Shown: positions 18,333-27,909, counted from the stretch's first letter. The stretch: DNA of 64,000 nucleotides from Corynebacterium durum (GCF_030408675.1 NZ_CP047200.1:1116001-1180000); one strand, 5' to 3'. The notes: a model not told the origin generated them from the letters alone. A program made the numbers and translations.

Positions 18333-18463
18333 CACTCTTCTTTGGTTTTTTACTTGCTACTAGCAAACGTCGTATCTTAAGTGAGTCAAAGAATACGGCA
18401 AATAATTGCTTTTGTCGAAGCGTCAACAGCAGCACCCGCCCTGACTCACCTACCCTGGGAACC

Positions 18464-19444
18464 ATGAGTGATAAGAACCAGAACTTTGACGATTTCGATG
18501 GCGCGGATGTGCCCACCTACCACGGTGACAAGAATTCGCCGCTGGCGTCCGATGCACCCACGACAATTTTCAGGCCGGCCGCGTCCAGTGGGGTCTCCGA
18601 CTATGACCCCAGCGCCATGCCTGCCCACCCCTCGGCGCATACCCCGCGAGGCTACGCAGATCCTCCGCCCTATGAGGAGCAACCTACCGTTGCGTTAAGT
18701 TTCAGCCAGTCTGACCGCGCCGCTGCTGCGGCTGGCACAGATCCCAACGCCTACGCCCCGACCGAAGTCGCTCCGCCGGTAGAGCCCACAGCGCCTGTGG
18801 ATTTATCTGGTGATCCCTATGCGGCTCCAGCGGATTCGTATCCCGCTCAGGTATATCCGCCAGCCGACGTTGCAGATGGCAGCCAAGTACCGCAGCAGGA
18901 TATGCCAGCGGAACCGGTGGGAGATGCCCGCCGCGGAACCATGGATTTTGGTATTTTCCTGATCCGCGCGGTCGCCTCCCTATATCTCATCCTTGATTCG
19001 GTGAGTGTGTTCTTCCAACTTGGCGGAAACTCTGGTGTCCCTGGGTTGGAGCACAGTTACAGTGGGTACGCGTATCCCGGCATCCTTTCCATTGCCATTC
19101 CCTCGGCAGAACTCGCGGCGGGTGTGTTCTTGTTCCTGGGCTTGATCACGCCTGTATCTGCTGCGGTGGGCACCATTGTTGCGGCATTTACCTTCTTGCA
19201 CACTATGCATGTGAGCACATCAGGGCTCAGTATCTTCGGGGCCGATAGCACCCTGAGACTCAGCGCCCTGATGCTTGTTGTGTTGGTTGGCTTGCAGTTC
19301 ACCGGTCCCGGCAAAATCTCCTTTGACATGGGTCGAGGCTGGACGCAGCGTCCGCTAGCTAGCTCCTGGATCTTCGTTGTCTTGGGTCTTGGCGGCGCGG
19401 CCGCGTTGTGGTGGTTCGGGGCAGGGGTTAATCCACTGAGCTGA
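18464..19444 (+). CDS. DoxX-family membrane protein with long Pro/Ala-rich N-terminus
   Basis: A 326-residue protein. Residues 1-165 are low-complexity and Pro/Ala/Asp/Tyr-rich, probably disordered and cytoplasmic (YHGDKNSPLASDAPTTIFRP; PPYEEQPTVAL). Residues ~170-320 form a DoxX-like four-helix membrane domain starting RRGTMDFGIFLIRAVASLYLI. DoxX proteins are linked to thiol or redox stress in mycobacteria; a function here is not established. Upstream in-frame codons run back into the divergent GST-like gene, so ATG 18464 is chosen although its ribosome site (GGGAA) is weak. A perfect 40-bp palindrome lies 160 bases downstream. Confidence 0.75.
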   Translation: MSDKNQNFDDFDGADVPTYHGDKNSPLASDAPTTIFRPAASSGVSDYDPSAMPAHPSAHTPRGYADPPPYEEQPTVALSFSQSDRAAAAAGTDPNAYAPTEVAPPVEPTAPVDLSGDPYAAPADSYPAQVYPPADVADGSQVPQQDMPAEPVGDARRGTMDFGIFLIRAVASLYLILDSVSVFFQLGGNSGVPGLEHSYSGYAYPGILSIAIPSAELAAGVFLFLGLITPVSAAVGTIVAAFTFLHTMHVSTSGLSIFGADSTLRLSALMLVVLVGLQFTGPGKISFDMGRGWTQRPLASSWIFVVLGLGGAAALWWFGAGVNPLS

Positions 19445-19604
19445 GTGCGGTCTTGTTGTGAAGAAATAAGGTGGATGCCCGGTTCGGGTACACCCACCAT
19501 ATTTATGTGCACAAAAATAAAGAACTCTATATGTTGGCATTAAGGATCATGACGACCGTGAAAAGTCTGTGTAATAAATTGTTATACGATCGCCAGCTAA
19601 CAGC

Positions 19605-19644
19605 AATAGAGACGAACGCTATGCGCATAGCGTTCGTCTCTATT
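19605..19644. terminator. perfect 40-bp palindrome between convergent genes
   Basis: Each half is 20 bases (AATAGAGACGAACGCTATGC) followed by its exact reverse complement with no spacer, centred between 19624 and 19625. It lies between the convergent DoxX gene (ends 19444) and the small secreted-protein gene (ends 19678). It may act as a bidirectional terminator, though there is no proper T-run and no loop base. The rest of the gap from 19445 is AT-rich and shows nothing else. Confidence 0.6.
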
Positions 19645-19677
19645 ACTTTCCTTGTTTAAGCCTATTTCTGGAGCGTA

Positions 19678-20031
19678 TTAGTCAAGTGCTTCTTCTGCAA
19701 GTGGGCCTAGGCAACCAGCCCCTGCGGCTTTCGCTGTTGGTACCCATCCTTCTGGACTTGTGGCGATACCAGCAATGGCGCCGAAGGCACACTTTCCGAT
19801 AGTCTTTGATTGCTTAACTTGTTTTTCAGTCGGACCAGGATCAACTCCATCAGGGACGTTACTTGGGCCCCAGCTGTTGTTGAAATTAGGCTCGCTCCCG
19901 TGTTGTGTTGAGTCTCCATCATTAGTGTTGTATGTCTGCGCGACGGCCGAAGTCGGGGCCAGTGCGATTGCAGAACAGCCAATGACAGTTGCCGTAAGTG
20001 CTGTTATGGCACGATGCTTTAGGTTTCTCAT
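19678..20031 (-). CDS. small secreted protein with two cysteines, function unknown
   Basis: A 117-residue precursor: basic n-region (RNLKHR), hydrophobic core and an AVAQ signal-peptidase site near residue 32, leaving a mature protein of about 85 residues. The mature part has an Asn/Gly/Pro-rich stretch and then a Gly/Ala-rich C-terminal segment bounded by two Cys (GKCAFGAIAGIATSPEGW ... AGAGCLGPLAEEALD), suggesting a disulfide. That layout resembles small secreted bacteriocin-like peptides but no family is recognised. ATG 20031 is chosen for the signal peptide; an upstream ATG at 20049 would add six residues. No immunity or export gene is adjacent. Confidence 0.6.
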   Translation of the reverse strand: MRNLKHRAITALTATVIGCSAIALAPTSAVAQTYNTNDGDSTQHGSEPNFNNSWGPSNVPDGVDPGPTEKQVKQSKTIGKCAFGAIAGIATSPEGWVPTAKAAGAGCLGPLAEEALD

Positions 20032-20049
20032 GGGGTCCACGCTAAACAT

Positions 20050-20393
20050 TGTGAGTATCTACTATCAATCATGTAGCGCATGTTATGTATTCTGCGTGGG
20101 GTGGCAAACTCTTTGTATATTACAGTTGTGAAATTACACTGCTGCAACTATTTATGCTGCGCACAAAAATAATAACGCTTCAATTTGGTAGGATATACCA
20201 GGGTTGTGCTTTAGTGATGTATGCAATAACTTTTGACTTAACTCACAAATTTTAGCGCAATCTTGACCACCCCCGTTTTGGGTGTGATAAGTGTTGTACG
20301 GGAAGGGCCCAGACGCGCAACATAGCACCACCAACCCTATGGCGTTCTTTGCCGCCTAGGATGAGCACGTTGCCCCAGCTCAACAACATAAGC
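20050..20393. other. 344-base AT-rich gap with no convincing gene
   Basis: Between the small secreted protein and the first GT87-like gene the DNA becomes AT-rich. It would hold the promoter of the secreted-protein gene, which reads leftward from 20031. A weak CACCC/GGGTG hairpin near 20267-20285 might end transcription of the mannosyltransferase gene. The short open frames here lack ribosome sites and coding character. Confidence 0.4.
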
Positions 20394-21668
20394 TCAATCC
20401 GCTGAGTTAGCCCCTTCATCAGCGCTGCTAGGAACAGGGGTACGTCGCGCAGCCCACCACACCACACCGATGAAGAACATGGCGTACCAGGTGAAGTCCA
20501 TGACCAGGAATTTTTTCCATACGGCGAAGGTGTATTCCACACCGAAGTAGTCGCCGAACCACCAGTGCGGGGGAGTGTACAAGGTGAGGGCTGCCAGAAC
20601 CGCAGCGCCAACCAACAGAACAACAGGTCGGTCATTGGTGTGCCACCAGCGCCACACCAGCACCAGCGCCCAGAGGGGCATCCACACCCAGTGGTGGGAC
20701 CAGGAGATGGGGGAAATCAGTAACATGAGCGCGGCGTTGACCATCACGGCGTCGACAAGCAAACCGTGTTGAAGTAAAGCGCGAATGGCCACATAAGCGG
20801 CGGCAATGGCAACCAGTGAGCACGCCAACCACAGAATGTTGATGAGCGTGCCGGCCTCTAGAGCGGCTTGTTTGCTCGGCCAGAAGCGGGTGATAGCGCC
20901 TTTAAAGGAGCCGTTGGTGGCGTAGCCAACGTCGCCGATGCGGTTGACGTCGTACAGCACGGAGGTGAAGTAAGCCCACGTGTCTTTCGGTCGGATCAGT
21001 GCCGCGAATGCTGTGGCACCCACTGCCGACACCGCCGCTGTGATGATGCTGCGCCAATCTTTGCGCACGAGGAACACCAGCAGCATGACGGCCGGGGTGA
21101 GTTTGATGGCGGCGGCGATGCCGATCAACCAGCCTTGGGGGATGCGCCGCTTGCGGGGCAGTAGGTCCAGCAGAATCAGCGTCATGATCAGCACGTTCAC
21201 CTGCGTGTATACCGCATTTTTCCACAATGGTTCAGTGAGCATGGCCAGTGGCCAGATCGCGGTGGCGAGGGTGAAACCTAGAGCATTCGGGGCGTCGATA
21301 AGCGTGCCGAGGAGAGTTCGGGCGACCAGGAAAAGGCACAGAAGCATCAGCAATGATGAGAAGTAAATCATTGCCACTGAGGAGTCTTGGGAGTCCATGA
21401 AGTCAAACATGGACAGGGGAGTGAGGATCAGTGCGCCAAACGGTGGGTAAGTGAAGGGCAGCTGAATGTTTCCGGCTTGAAACCAGTGGTCGTACAGGGG
21501 GGTGTTATCCAGAATGGCTCGCCCGCCTGCGCGGTAGACTTCCATGTCAATGTGAAAATCCTTCATCGCGGCCTGAAACCTGGTGACAATCCACCCGGCG
21601 GCGAAACCAAGCAGCGACAAAATTGCTAGCACCGATGCTGGAATCTGCGCGGCAAACGACTTTTTCAC
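20394..21668 (-). CDS. GT87-family polyprenyl-phosphate mannosyltransferase-like membrane protein (downstream copy)
   Basis: A 424-residue GT-C type glycosyltransferase with about ten membrane segments. DFHIDMEVYRAGGRAILDN carries the acidic residues expected in the first extracytoplasmic loop, followed by LPFTYPPFGALIL, the PQGWLIGIAAAIKLTPAVML block and SPISWSHHWVWM, all typical of DUF2029/GT87. Corynebacterial members use polyprenyl-phosphomannose to extend lipomannan/lipoarabinomannan outside the membrane. GTG 21668 is preferred because AGGAG lies six bases upstream; an upstream in-frame GTG exists at 21707. A paralogue lies directly upstream on the same strand. Confidence 0.8.
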   Translation of the reverse strand: MKKSFAAQIPASVLAILSLLGFAAGWIVTRFQAAMKDFHIDMEVYRAGGRAILDNTPLYDHWFQAGNIQLPFTYPPFGALILTPLSMFDFMDSQDSSVAMIYFSSLLMLLCLFLVARTLLGTLIDAPNALGFTLATAIWPLAMLTEPLWKNAVYTQVNVLIMTLILLDLLPRKRRIPQGWLIGIAAAIKLTPAVMLLVFLVRKDWRSIITAAVSAVGATAFAALIRPKDTWAYFTSVLYDVNRIGDVGYATNGSFKGAITRFWPSKQAALEAGTLINILWLACSLVAIAAAYVAIRALLQHGLLVDAVMVNAALMLLISPISWSHHWVWMPLWALVLVWRWWHTNDRPVVLLVGAAVLAALTLYTPPHWWFGDYFGVEYTFAVWKKFLVMDFTWYAMFFIGVVWWAARRTPVPSSADEGANSAD

Positions 21669-21737
21669 AGGGCTCTCCTCATTTGTACCTACCGCAGATT
21701 CTCCCACATCCTGAGTGAGGGGGAGCGGCGTGCGCGC

Positions 21738-23075
21738 TTAGTGAGGGTGCGCGTCGTGGACACGTGCCTGCCGGAAGCGCAGCGCCACGAAAACAAACAC
21801 GAACAATAGGTACGCGGCGATAGTGTAGTCGTTGACCACGATCTTCTTCCATACTTCCAGCTCCCACACGTTCACGCCGTCGCCAAACCACCATTTTGGC
21901 GGTTCAAACAGCACCAGCGCGCTGAGCGCCAGTGATGCTACAGCGAAGGCTCTCCGCGCGTACGCCGTCGTTGCGGTGCGCCAATGCCACAGCAACACAG
22001 CGATCCAGAGGGGAATCCACACCCAGTGATGCGACCACGACACCGGTGAGACCAGCAGCATGAGCGCCGAATTCAGCATCACCGCCTCCACGTTGTATCC
22101 GCGACGCACAAGTGCACGCATGAGGAAAAAAACAATAGCAATGGTGATCAGGCTGAGCGCCAGCCACCACAGGGTAATCGTGTGCTGGTGAGCCAGCATC
22201 CTGTCTTTAGAAGACCACCACCGTTCTAGAAACGCGTGGATGGAGCTATTGGAGGTGTATGACGAATTAACGCCGAAGTCCCCACCCGACCCCATCTGAA
22301 ACAGCACCCGGGTGTAAAACTCCTGGGTACGGCTCCACGAAAACGCCGCACCAATGGCCGTCATGACCACCGCAGATGCGCCTGCTGAGGCGATGCCGCG
22401 CCACTCCTTACGCACCACGAAATACAGCAACATCACCAGGGGAGTTAGCTTGATCGCCGCCGCAACACCAATCAGCCAGCCCTGGGGAATACGACGCTGG
22501 CGCGGCATCAGATCCAACACCACCAGCGTCATCACGACCACGTTGATTTGCGCGAACTGCGAATTCAGCCAGACCGGCTCACTCAGCAGCGCCAGCGGCC
22601 ACAACACCGCCGCAATTGTAAACGGCACCAACCGGTCACTGTTCATGCTTATCGACGTCCCGTTGGTCGCTGCTTCCTTCAACGCCGAGGCATCATGATT
22701 CAGCAGCGCCGATGCTACGAGGTACAAGCACAGCAACACCCCCAATGATGACAACATCACCACAAACGCTGCGGCGTCTTCATCCGTGATCCATTCAGGT
22801 TTGGCCAGTGGACCTAAAATCAATGCGCCAAAGGGCGGGTAAATAAACGGCAGCCCCAAATCGCCTGCTGAAAATGCCTGAAAGTATAAGGGGCGGTTCT
22901 CTAAAAACGCCTGTGCTCCGGCGCGGTAGATAATCATGTCCACATGAAAATCCGTTGCGCGGATCTGGATCTTCGTCATAATCAGCCCGGCGGCCGTGCC
23001 CACGAAAGCAATGAGTCGGAGGACGTCTTGGACGCCAAATGTGATGGTAGAGCTAGTGCTATTGGGGGAGTTCAC
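21738..23075 (-). CDS. GT87-family polyprenyl-phosphate mannosyltransferase-like membrane protein (upstream copy)
   Basis: A 445-residue paralogue of the next gene with the same GT-C landmarks: TDFHVDMIIYRAGAQAFLEN, LPFIYPPFGALILGPL, PQGWLIGVAAAIKLTPLVM and SPVSWSHHWVWIPL. It is predicted to add mannose to a cell-envelope glycolipid from the outer face of the membrane. A TATACT box ends six bases before GTG 23075, suggesting a leaderless transcript, so this start is preferred to an upstream GTG at 23114. The pair arose by duplication; they may act on different linkages (inference). Confidence 0.8.
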   Translation of the reverse strand: MNSPNSTSSTITFGVQDVLRLIAFVGTAAGLIMTKIQIRATDFHVDMIIYRAGAQAFLENRPLYFQAFSAGDLGLPFIYPPFGALILGPLAKPEWITDEDAAAFVVMLSSLGVLLCLYLVASALLNHDASALKEAATNGTSISMNSDRLVPFTIAAVLWPLALLSEPVWLNSQFAQINVVVMTLVVLDLMPRQRRIPQGWLIGVAAAIKLTPLVMLLYFVVRKEWRGIASAGASAVVMTAIGAAFSWSRTQEFYTRVLFQMGSGGDFGVNSSYTSNSSIHAFLERWWSSKDRMLAHQHTITLWWLALSLITIAIVFFLMRALVRRGYNVEAVMLNSALMLLVSPVSWSHHWVWIPLWIAVLLWHWRTATTAYARRAFAVASLALSALVLFEPPKWWFGDGVNVWELEVWKKIVVNDYTIAAYLLFVFVFVALRFRQARVHDAHPH

Positions 23076-23205
23076 GCGAGAAGTATATGCACACGTAATC
23101 AAAAAAGAAACCATAGATGCACTGGTTGCTTATGGGGCACCAGCTCTTTTGCGGCGATGGGACACCGAATATGGTGGGGTTTGCTACCCCCACCGAACGC
23201 TATTT

Positions 23206-25047
23206 CTAGTCCACCTGGCGCACAGCACCCTTATCGGCAGAGGTGGCCATTTTTGCGTAGGCTCGCAGCGCCTTGGTCACGTGGCGATCACGCCCGACAG
23301 GCTGCCAGGGTTTATCTGATGCTTCCATGCGGGTACGGCGCTCTGCCAACACATGATCAGGAACATCCACCGACAATTCGCGGGCATGCACATCAATGGT
23401 GATGATGTCGCCATCCTCCACTAGGCCAATCACCCCACCGTGGGCGGCCTCAGGGGAGACGTGTCCCACCGACAACCCGGACGAACCACCAGAGAAGCGG
23501 CCGTCGGTCACCAGCGCGCATTTTTTACCTAGGCCAGCACCCTTCAGAAACGCCGTAGGATGCAGCATCTCCTGCATACCGGGACCACCAGACGGGCCTT
23601 CGTAGCGCACCACCAGCACCTCACCCGGCTGTATCGTGCGGTTCAAAATCACCGACACGGCTTCCTCTTGGCTTTCCACCACCCGGGCGGGACCGCTGAA
23701 ATGCCACAAGGATTCGTCCACGCCGGCGGCTTTGATGATCGCGCCGTCAACCGCGAGATTACCGCGCAGCACCGCGAGTCCACCGTCAGAGGTGTAGGCG
23801 TGCTCTACGTCGTGGATGCAACCATGCTCCGCGTCCGTGTCCAACGTGTCCCACCGGTTATCAGTGGAAAAAGGCTCAGTAGTGCGCACGCCACCCGGTG
23901 CGGCGTGGAAAAGCTCAATGGCCTCGTCGCTGGCTTTGCCGCTGCGAATATCCCATTCATCAATCCAGCTAGCCAAGCTATCTGAGTGAATGGAATGGAC
24001 ATCTGTGTGCAGAAGACCACCGCGGAAAAGCTCGCCTAGGATCGCGGGGATGCCACCAGCGCGGTGCACATCCTCCATGTGGTAGTCCGAGTTTGGAGCA
24101 ACTTTAGAGAGGCAACCGACTCGCCGGGAAAGCGCATCAATATCATCAAGGTTAAAATCCACCTCGCCTTCCTGCGCAGCGGCAAGGATGTGAAGGACTG
24201 TGTTGGTGGAGCCGCCCATTGCCATGTCCAGTGCCATGGCGTTGTCAAAGGCATGCTGTGTGGCAATGCTGCGCGGCAATACTGATTCATCTTCTTCGCC
24301 GTAGTAGCGGCGGCACAGTTCCACGATGATTTCGCCAGCGCGGGTAAACAATGCCTTTCGGGCTTTATGCGTGGCCAGGGTTGAGCCGTTGCCGGGCAGG
24401 GACAAACCAAGGGCTTCAGTGAGGCAGTTCATGGAGTTGGCGGTGAACATGCCCGAGCAGGATCCACAGGTGGGGCAGGCGGAGCGCTCAACGGAGCTGA
24501 GTCCTTCGTCGCTCACGTCGTCGGACGCGGAGGCGGAGATGGCGGTAACCAGGTCAGTGGGGGCGTGTGCTACGCCGTCGACAACCACGGCTTTACCAGC
24601 TTCCATGGGGCCGCCGGAAACAAAAACCACAGGGATGTTGAGCCTCATAGCGGCGTTGAGCATGCCGGGCGTGATTTTATCGCAGTTGGAGATGCATACG
24701 AGGGCGTCGGCGGTATGGGCGTTGACCATGTACTCCACGGAGTCGGCAATAATTTCGCGGCTCGGTAGGGAGTACAGCATGCCGCCGTGCCCCATGGCGA
24801 TGCCATCATCCACGGCGATGGTGTTGAATTCCTTGGCAACGCCGCCAGCGGCACGAACTGCGTCGGCGACGATCTCTCCGACGTCTTTCAGGTGGACATG
24901 CCCAGGGACGAACTGCGTGTAGGAGTTCGCGATGGCGACGATGGGTTTGCCGAAGTCGTTGTCTTTCATGCCAGTGGCACGCCACAGGGCACGGGCGCCT
25001 GCAGCGTTACGGCCAACGGTGGTGACTTTTGAGCGTAAGGGGATCAT
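23206..25047 (-). CDS. ilvD: dihydroxy-acid dehydratase
   Basis: A 613-residue IlvD catalysing the third common step of valine and isoleucine synthesis. Fe-S cysteine motifs are SNCDKITPG (~120) and [19 protein letters not shown] (~195-215); [15 protein letters not shown] sequence ([21 protein letters not shown]) lies near the C-terminus. The full-length form starts at ATG 25047. It sits close to mscCG and ilvBNC as in C. glutamicum but on the opposite strand from ilvBNC, so it has its own promoter. Confidence 0.96.
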   Translation of the reverse strand: MIPLRSKVTTVGRNAAGARALWRATGMKDNDFGKPIVAIANSYTQFVPGHVHLKDVGEIVADAVRAAGGVAKEFNTIAVDDGIAMGHGGMLYSLPSREIIADSVEYMVNAHTADALVCISNCDKITPGMLNAAMRLNIPVVFVSGGPMEAGKAVVVDGVAHAPTDLVTAISASASDDVSDEGLSSVERSACPTCGSCSGMFTANSMNCLTEALGLSLPGNGSTLATHKARKALFTRAGEIIVELCRRYYGEEDESVLPRSIATQHAFDNAMALDMAMGGSTNTVLHILAAAQEGEVDFNLDDIDALSRRVGCLSKVAPNSDYHMEDVHRAGGIPAILGELFRGGLLHTDVHSIHSDSLASWIDEWDIRSGKASDEAIELFHAAPGGVRTTEPFSTDNRWDTLDTDAEHGCIHDVEHAYTSDGGLAVLRGNLAVDGAIIKAAGVDESLWHFSGPARVVESQEEAVSVILNRTIQPGEVLVVRYEGPSGGPGMQEMLHPTAFLKGAGLGKKCALVTDGRFSGGSSGLSVGHVSPEAAHGGVIGLVEDGDIITIDVHARELSVDVPDHVLAERRTRMEASDKPWQPVGRDRHVTKALRAYAKMATSADKGAVRQVD

Positions 25048-25111
25048 GGGGAGTCAGTTGTCCTCAACAAGATGGAAGGATCAGAGTGAGTAAGGAGCTG
25101 GGTGGAAAGCG

Positions 25112-25606
25112 CTAGCTAGCCTCATCGGTGTCATCAGCAACATCGGATTTGTCTGTGAGCACCTGGCGGCCATCCTGGTGAATGACCACAACTTTCTCGT
25201 CAGCGGCATGGTGGCCTGCTGTGAGTGCATCGGGAATTCGGCCTTGTGAAGCCTCAGTGAGTTCGGGCAAGGAGTTGAATGTTACTCCAGGCAAAGGGAA
25301 TTTGTTATCGTCAGTGCCGCATGCGAATGCTCGGCTGGATCCAAAGAGAATTCCGTTGAAATTATCCCACGTCATCTTTTTGGGCCGGGAAAAAGCGTAA
25401 CGTGCCTCAATGCCGTCCTCGGTAATGATGGTGCGTGCTGTGAGCACCCAATACGCAAAGACGGCCGGTAGGAGCGGAATCCAGAAGAGAAAAATGGGCG
25501 CCATGCCCACTGCAAGCAGGGACATCAAGCCCATCACACCAGCACCAATGAGGTGGGCGCGGTCCGGGCGAAAAACACCGGTTGCTGATTCCGCTTCTGA
25601 ACTCAT
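25112..25606 (-). CDS. PH-domain (bPH) small membrane protein
   Basis: A 164-residue protein with two adjacent membrane segments (residues ~17-55: LIGAGVMGLMSLLAVGMAP, then a FLFWIPLLPAVFAY segment) and a bacterial PH-like domain (VLTARTIITEDGIEARYAFSRPKKMTWDNFNGILF). The same kind of gene lies between ilvD and the MscCG gene in C. glutamicum. ATG 25606 has TACAAT exactly seven bases upstream (25614-25619) and no ribosome site, so it is read as leaderless; this also rejects an upstream in-frame start at 25645. Function unknown. Confidence 0.78.
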   Translation of the reverse strand: MSSEAESATGVFRPDRAHLIGAGVMGLMSLLAVGMAPIFLFWIPLLPAVFAYWVLTARTIITEDGIEARYAFSRPKKMTWDNFNGILFGSSRAFACGTDDNKFPLPGVTFNSLPELTEASQGRIPDALTAGHHAADEKVVVIHQDGRQVLTDKSDVADDTDEAS

Positions 25607-25665
25607 GGGGGCTATTGTATGCCAGCCCCGGTTTTTCGCACCCATCCCCTCATAGTTTGTGGTGT

Positions 25666-27378
25666 CTACTCCTGTCCAGTGGTGCCGCCACCCGTGTTTC
25701 CACTGTTTGAGTTGTCAGAATTACCGCTCTGTTGATCAGCATTGGATGTCTGGTCAGACTGTTGCTGCTGTTGCTGCTGCTGACGTTGGGGGCTGTAGCC
25801 ACTGTTATCTTGTTGCTGCTGCTGATACTGGCTTTGGTTTTGATTCTGATTCTGGTTCTGCTGGTTGGTGCTTTGGCGTTCTGGGGTTGCCGGTTCGCTG
25901 GTCGGTGCTGCGCTTTCCGGAGTGCTGGTCTCAGCGGGAGACGAGCTTTCTGACGCATTGGTACTGGTTGGTGCAGTTGAATCGGAGGTAGTGCTGGGTT
26001 GGCGGGAGGATTCCGTTGATGGCGCAGGTGCCGGCGCCTGGGTTTCCTGTTCCATTTGCTGGGAGTTTTGGATCGCGTTGGCGTTGGTGGCCTCCGCGCC
26101 CACAGTCCAGGTCTTGGCAAACAAGAGAAGGAACAACAGCGTAAACAGCAGGGTTGTGGAGGGGCGTACACGGCCGCCCAAGGAGGCCATGCGTAGCCAT
26201 ATGTTGTCGTAGGTGGCTTGCCGGAAAATTTGGGTTGGCTCGTCGTCCTCAGTGGGGTCGTCCTCCATATCCACTGGGTTTTCTATGGAAAGGTCACTGC
26301 GGGAATGTTCGGAATCCTGCCGGGCAACATCGCGCGTGACTGCCGGTTGGGGTGCGGTGGGGGTGTTTTCCCGCGAGGCGGTGTCAGCCTGAGCGCTCTG
26401 GGCGTGCGTTGTGCCACCAGCGGTGCTGCGGGTTGCGGCATCGGGAAGGGCGACGTCGATAAGCGGCTGGGAGCTGAATGTGCGGTTGGCGATGGTGGGC
26501 TCGGCCTCTAGGGATTCGCGTACGGCACCGGAGACGGTGGTTGCGGAACCGTATTCGTCCCAGAATTCCTCAAGCACGGCGGTGCGGATTGCGCGCTCGA
26601 CTGCCCACTGCCGAGCCGGGTTGACCTGCACCACAAAACGCATGTCCACCAACCATGGCATGCCCACCGTGGTGGGGGGCTGGATGTCCACAGCGGGGTG
26701 TACATCTAGATCGCCCGTGATGTCTCCACGCAGTTCGGGTGCGGCTAGGGAACGCCGGGTTGCCTTTTCGGACCGAGCGACCGCCTCGTGGATGGATTGG
26801 GAACCCAACAGCGGAATCGGGATGACCACCACGGCGCGCGCCCAGAAGTTTGAGTGGTTGACGCACACGCGCGCGGTGCTATTGGGTACGATCACGGTTT
26901 CGCCGCTGAGGGTGCGGATAGTGGTGGCGCGCATGGTGATCTGGATGACGTCACCTTGAAGATCCATATTTGAGCCGATGAACTGCACCCAGTCGCCCAC
27001 ACCGAACTGCTTTTCCGAGATGATGAAAAAGCCGGCAAGAAAGTCAGCGATGATGCTTTGTGCGCCCAAACCGAGGGCGGCGGAGATCACTGTTGCGGGA
27101 ATAGCGGCGCTTGTGGGGGAGAACCCGAACTCCTGCAAGGCCAACACAACAAGGATGAAGTAGGCCACCATTTGGGCGATGTATACGCCTGCGCCAATGA
27201 GGGCTAGGCGGCTTTTATTGCTCTGGTCGTCGATGTTCTCTAGCCGCCGACTCAACACCCGCTTGGTAAAGCGCCCCACGCGGGGGACTAGAACGGCAAT
27301 CACAAACAAAAGAGCCAGTGTAACGCCGTGATGAAGTATCCAGTTTTGTGCAGAATCAAGGAGGTATCCGACAGGCAT
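25666..27378 (-). CDS. mscCG: MscS-type mechanosensitive channel / glutamate exporter MscCG with Gln-rich tail
   Basis: A 570-residue MscS-family protein. Residues 1-290 form the channel: three membrane segments, the pore helix PATVISAALGLGAQSIIADFLAGFF and the beta domain FGVGDWVQFIG. A long C-terminal extension follows with a fourth membrane segment (TTLLFTLLFLLLFAKTW, ~405-425) and a secreted-side tail rich in Ser, Pro, Asn and Gln, including runs of five and eight Gln. C. glutamicum MscCG (YggB) has the same plan and exports glutamate. TAGCCT lies seven bases before the ATG, so it is probably leaderless. It is divergent from ilvBNC. Confidence 0.92.
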   Translation of the reverse strand: MPVGYLLDSAQNWILHHGVTLALLFVIAVLVPRVGRFTKRVLSRRLENIDDQSNKSRLALIGAGVYIAQMVAYFILVVLALQEFGFSPTSAAIPATVISAALGLGAQSIIADFLAGFFIISEKQFGVGDWVQFIGSNMDLQGDVIQITMRATTIRTLSGETVIVPNSTARVCVNHSNFWARAVVVIPIPLLGSQSIHEAVARSEKATRRSLAAPELRGDITGDLDVHPAVDIQPPTTVGMPWLVDMRFVVQVNPARQWAVERAIRTAVLEEFWDEYGSATTVSGAVRESLEAEPTIANRTFSSQPLIDVALPDAATRSTAGGTTHAQSAQADTASRENTPTAPQPAVTRDVARQDSEHSRSDLSIENPVDMEDDPTEDDEPTQIFRQATYDNIWLRMASLGGRVRPSTTLLFTLLFLLLFAKTWTVGAEATNANAIQNSQQMEQETQAPAPAPSTESSRQPSTTSDSTAPTSTNASESSSPAETSTPESAAPTSEPATPERQSTNQQNQNQNQNQSQYQQQQQDNSGYSPQRQQQQQQQQSDQTSNADQQSGNSDNSNSGNTGGGTTGQE

Positions 27379-27673
27379 GCCATCTAGGCTAGCGTGAGTT
27401 GCGGTGGGTGGTGGGTGGCTGTGATAGTGGTGTTCGCGCTCTACATCGTGGCGTTTAGATTATGCTCAGATTTTGCTTATCGCATGTGCGAATATCGGCG
27501 TTGTGTTGTGTGTGACTGTCTGAGTCAGACAAGGGTAGATCCTAGAGAAAAGGCCAATAATGGCGCGGTCACCCTGTGTTGCAAGTTCCATAATGTGAGA
27601 TGTTTCTCCCAAACGGGGGGATTGTGAGTTTGGTCAGTGGCAATTTTCTTAAGTGTGTGTAGAATTTGCTCCC

Positions 27674-27721
27674 ATGACCATTATTCGACTTGTACTCGTA
27701 AGCCCTCGGCGCTTGCCGTAA
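27674..27721 (+). CDS. ilvL: ilvBNC leader peptide
   Basis: A 15-codon frame encoding MTIIRLVLVSPRRLP, closely matching the known C. glutamicum ilvB leader peptide. It contains two Ile, two Val and three Leu codons among 15, as expected for sensing branched-chain aminoacyl-tRNAs. TAGAAT (27660-27665) lies eight bases before the ATG, so the leader is translated from a leaderless transcript. The terminator at 27747-27794 follows, and ilvB starts at 27910. Ribosome stalling at scarce Ile/Val/Leu codons would prevent terminator formation. Confidence 0.93.
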   Translation: MTIIRLVLVSPRRLP

Positions 27722-27746
27722 CGGTTATACAAGTCGTTTCGTCAGC

Positions 27747-27794
27747 GCCCTCGGAAGCACCACACCACACGGTGCCTCGGGGGCTTTGATTTTT
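27747..27794 (+). terminator. ilvBNC transcription attenuator
   Basis: GCCCTCGGAAGCACC pairs with GGTGCCTCGGGGGC around a short ACACCACAC loop, followed by TTTGATTTTT. It lies 25 bases after the leader-peptide stop and 116 bases before ilvB, the classical attenuator position. The CCCTCGG at 27703-27709 within the leader frame matches the terminator's left arm and may form the competing antiterminator. Confidence 0.88.
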
Positions 27795-27909
27795 GTTGCT
27801 GCTCGTTGTTTACCCGCAATGGACACGGAAACCCCGTGGGCAGGAGGGTGGGAGGACGGTCAGTCGCCTTAGTATTTGTCAGTTGTGTATTCATAAGGAG
27901 CCAGACGTA

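Noticed and set aside
20152..20334. 60-residue minus-strand frame in the gap before the mannosyltransferases
   Set aside because: No start signal and no coding character.
25690..25870. CRISPR or tandem DNA repeat array
   Set aside because: The repetition is a Gln-codon run inside the MscCG frame, with no spacers.
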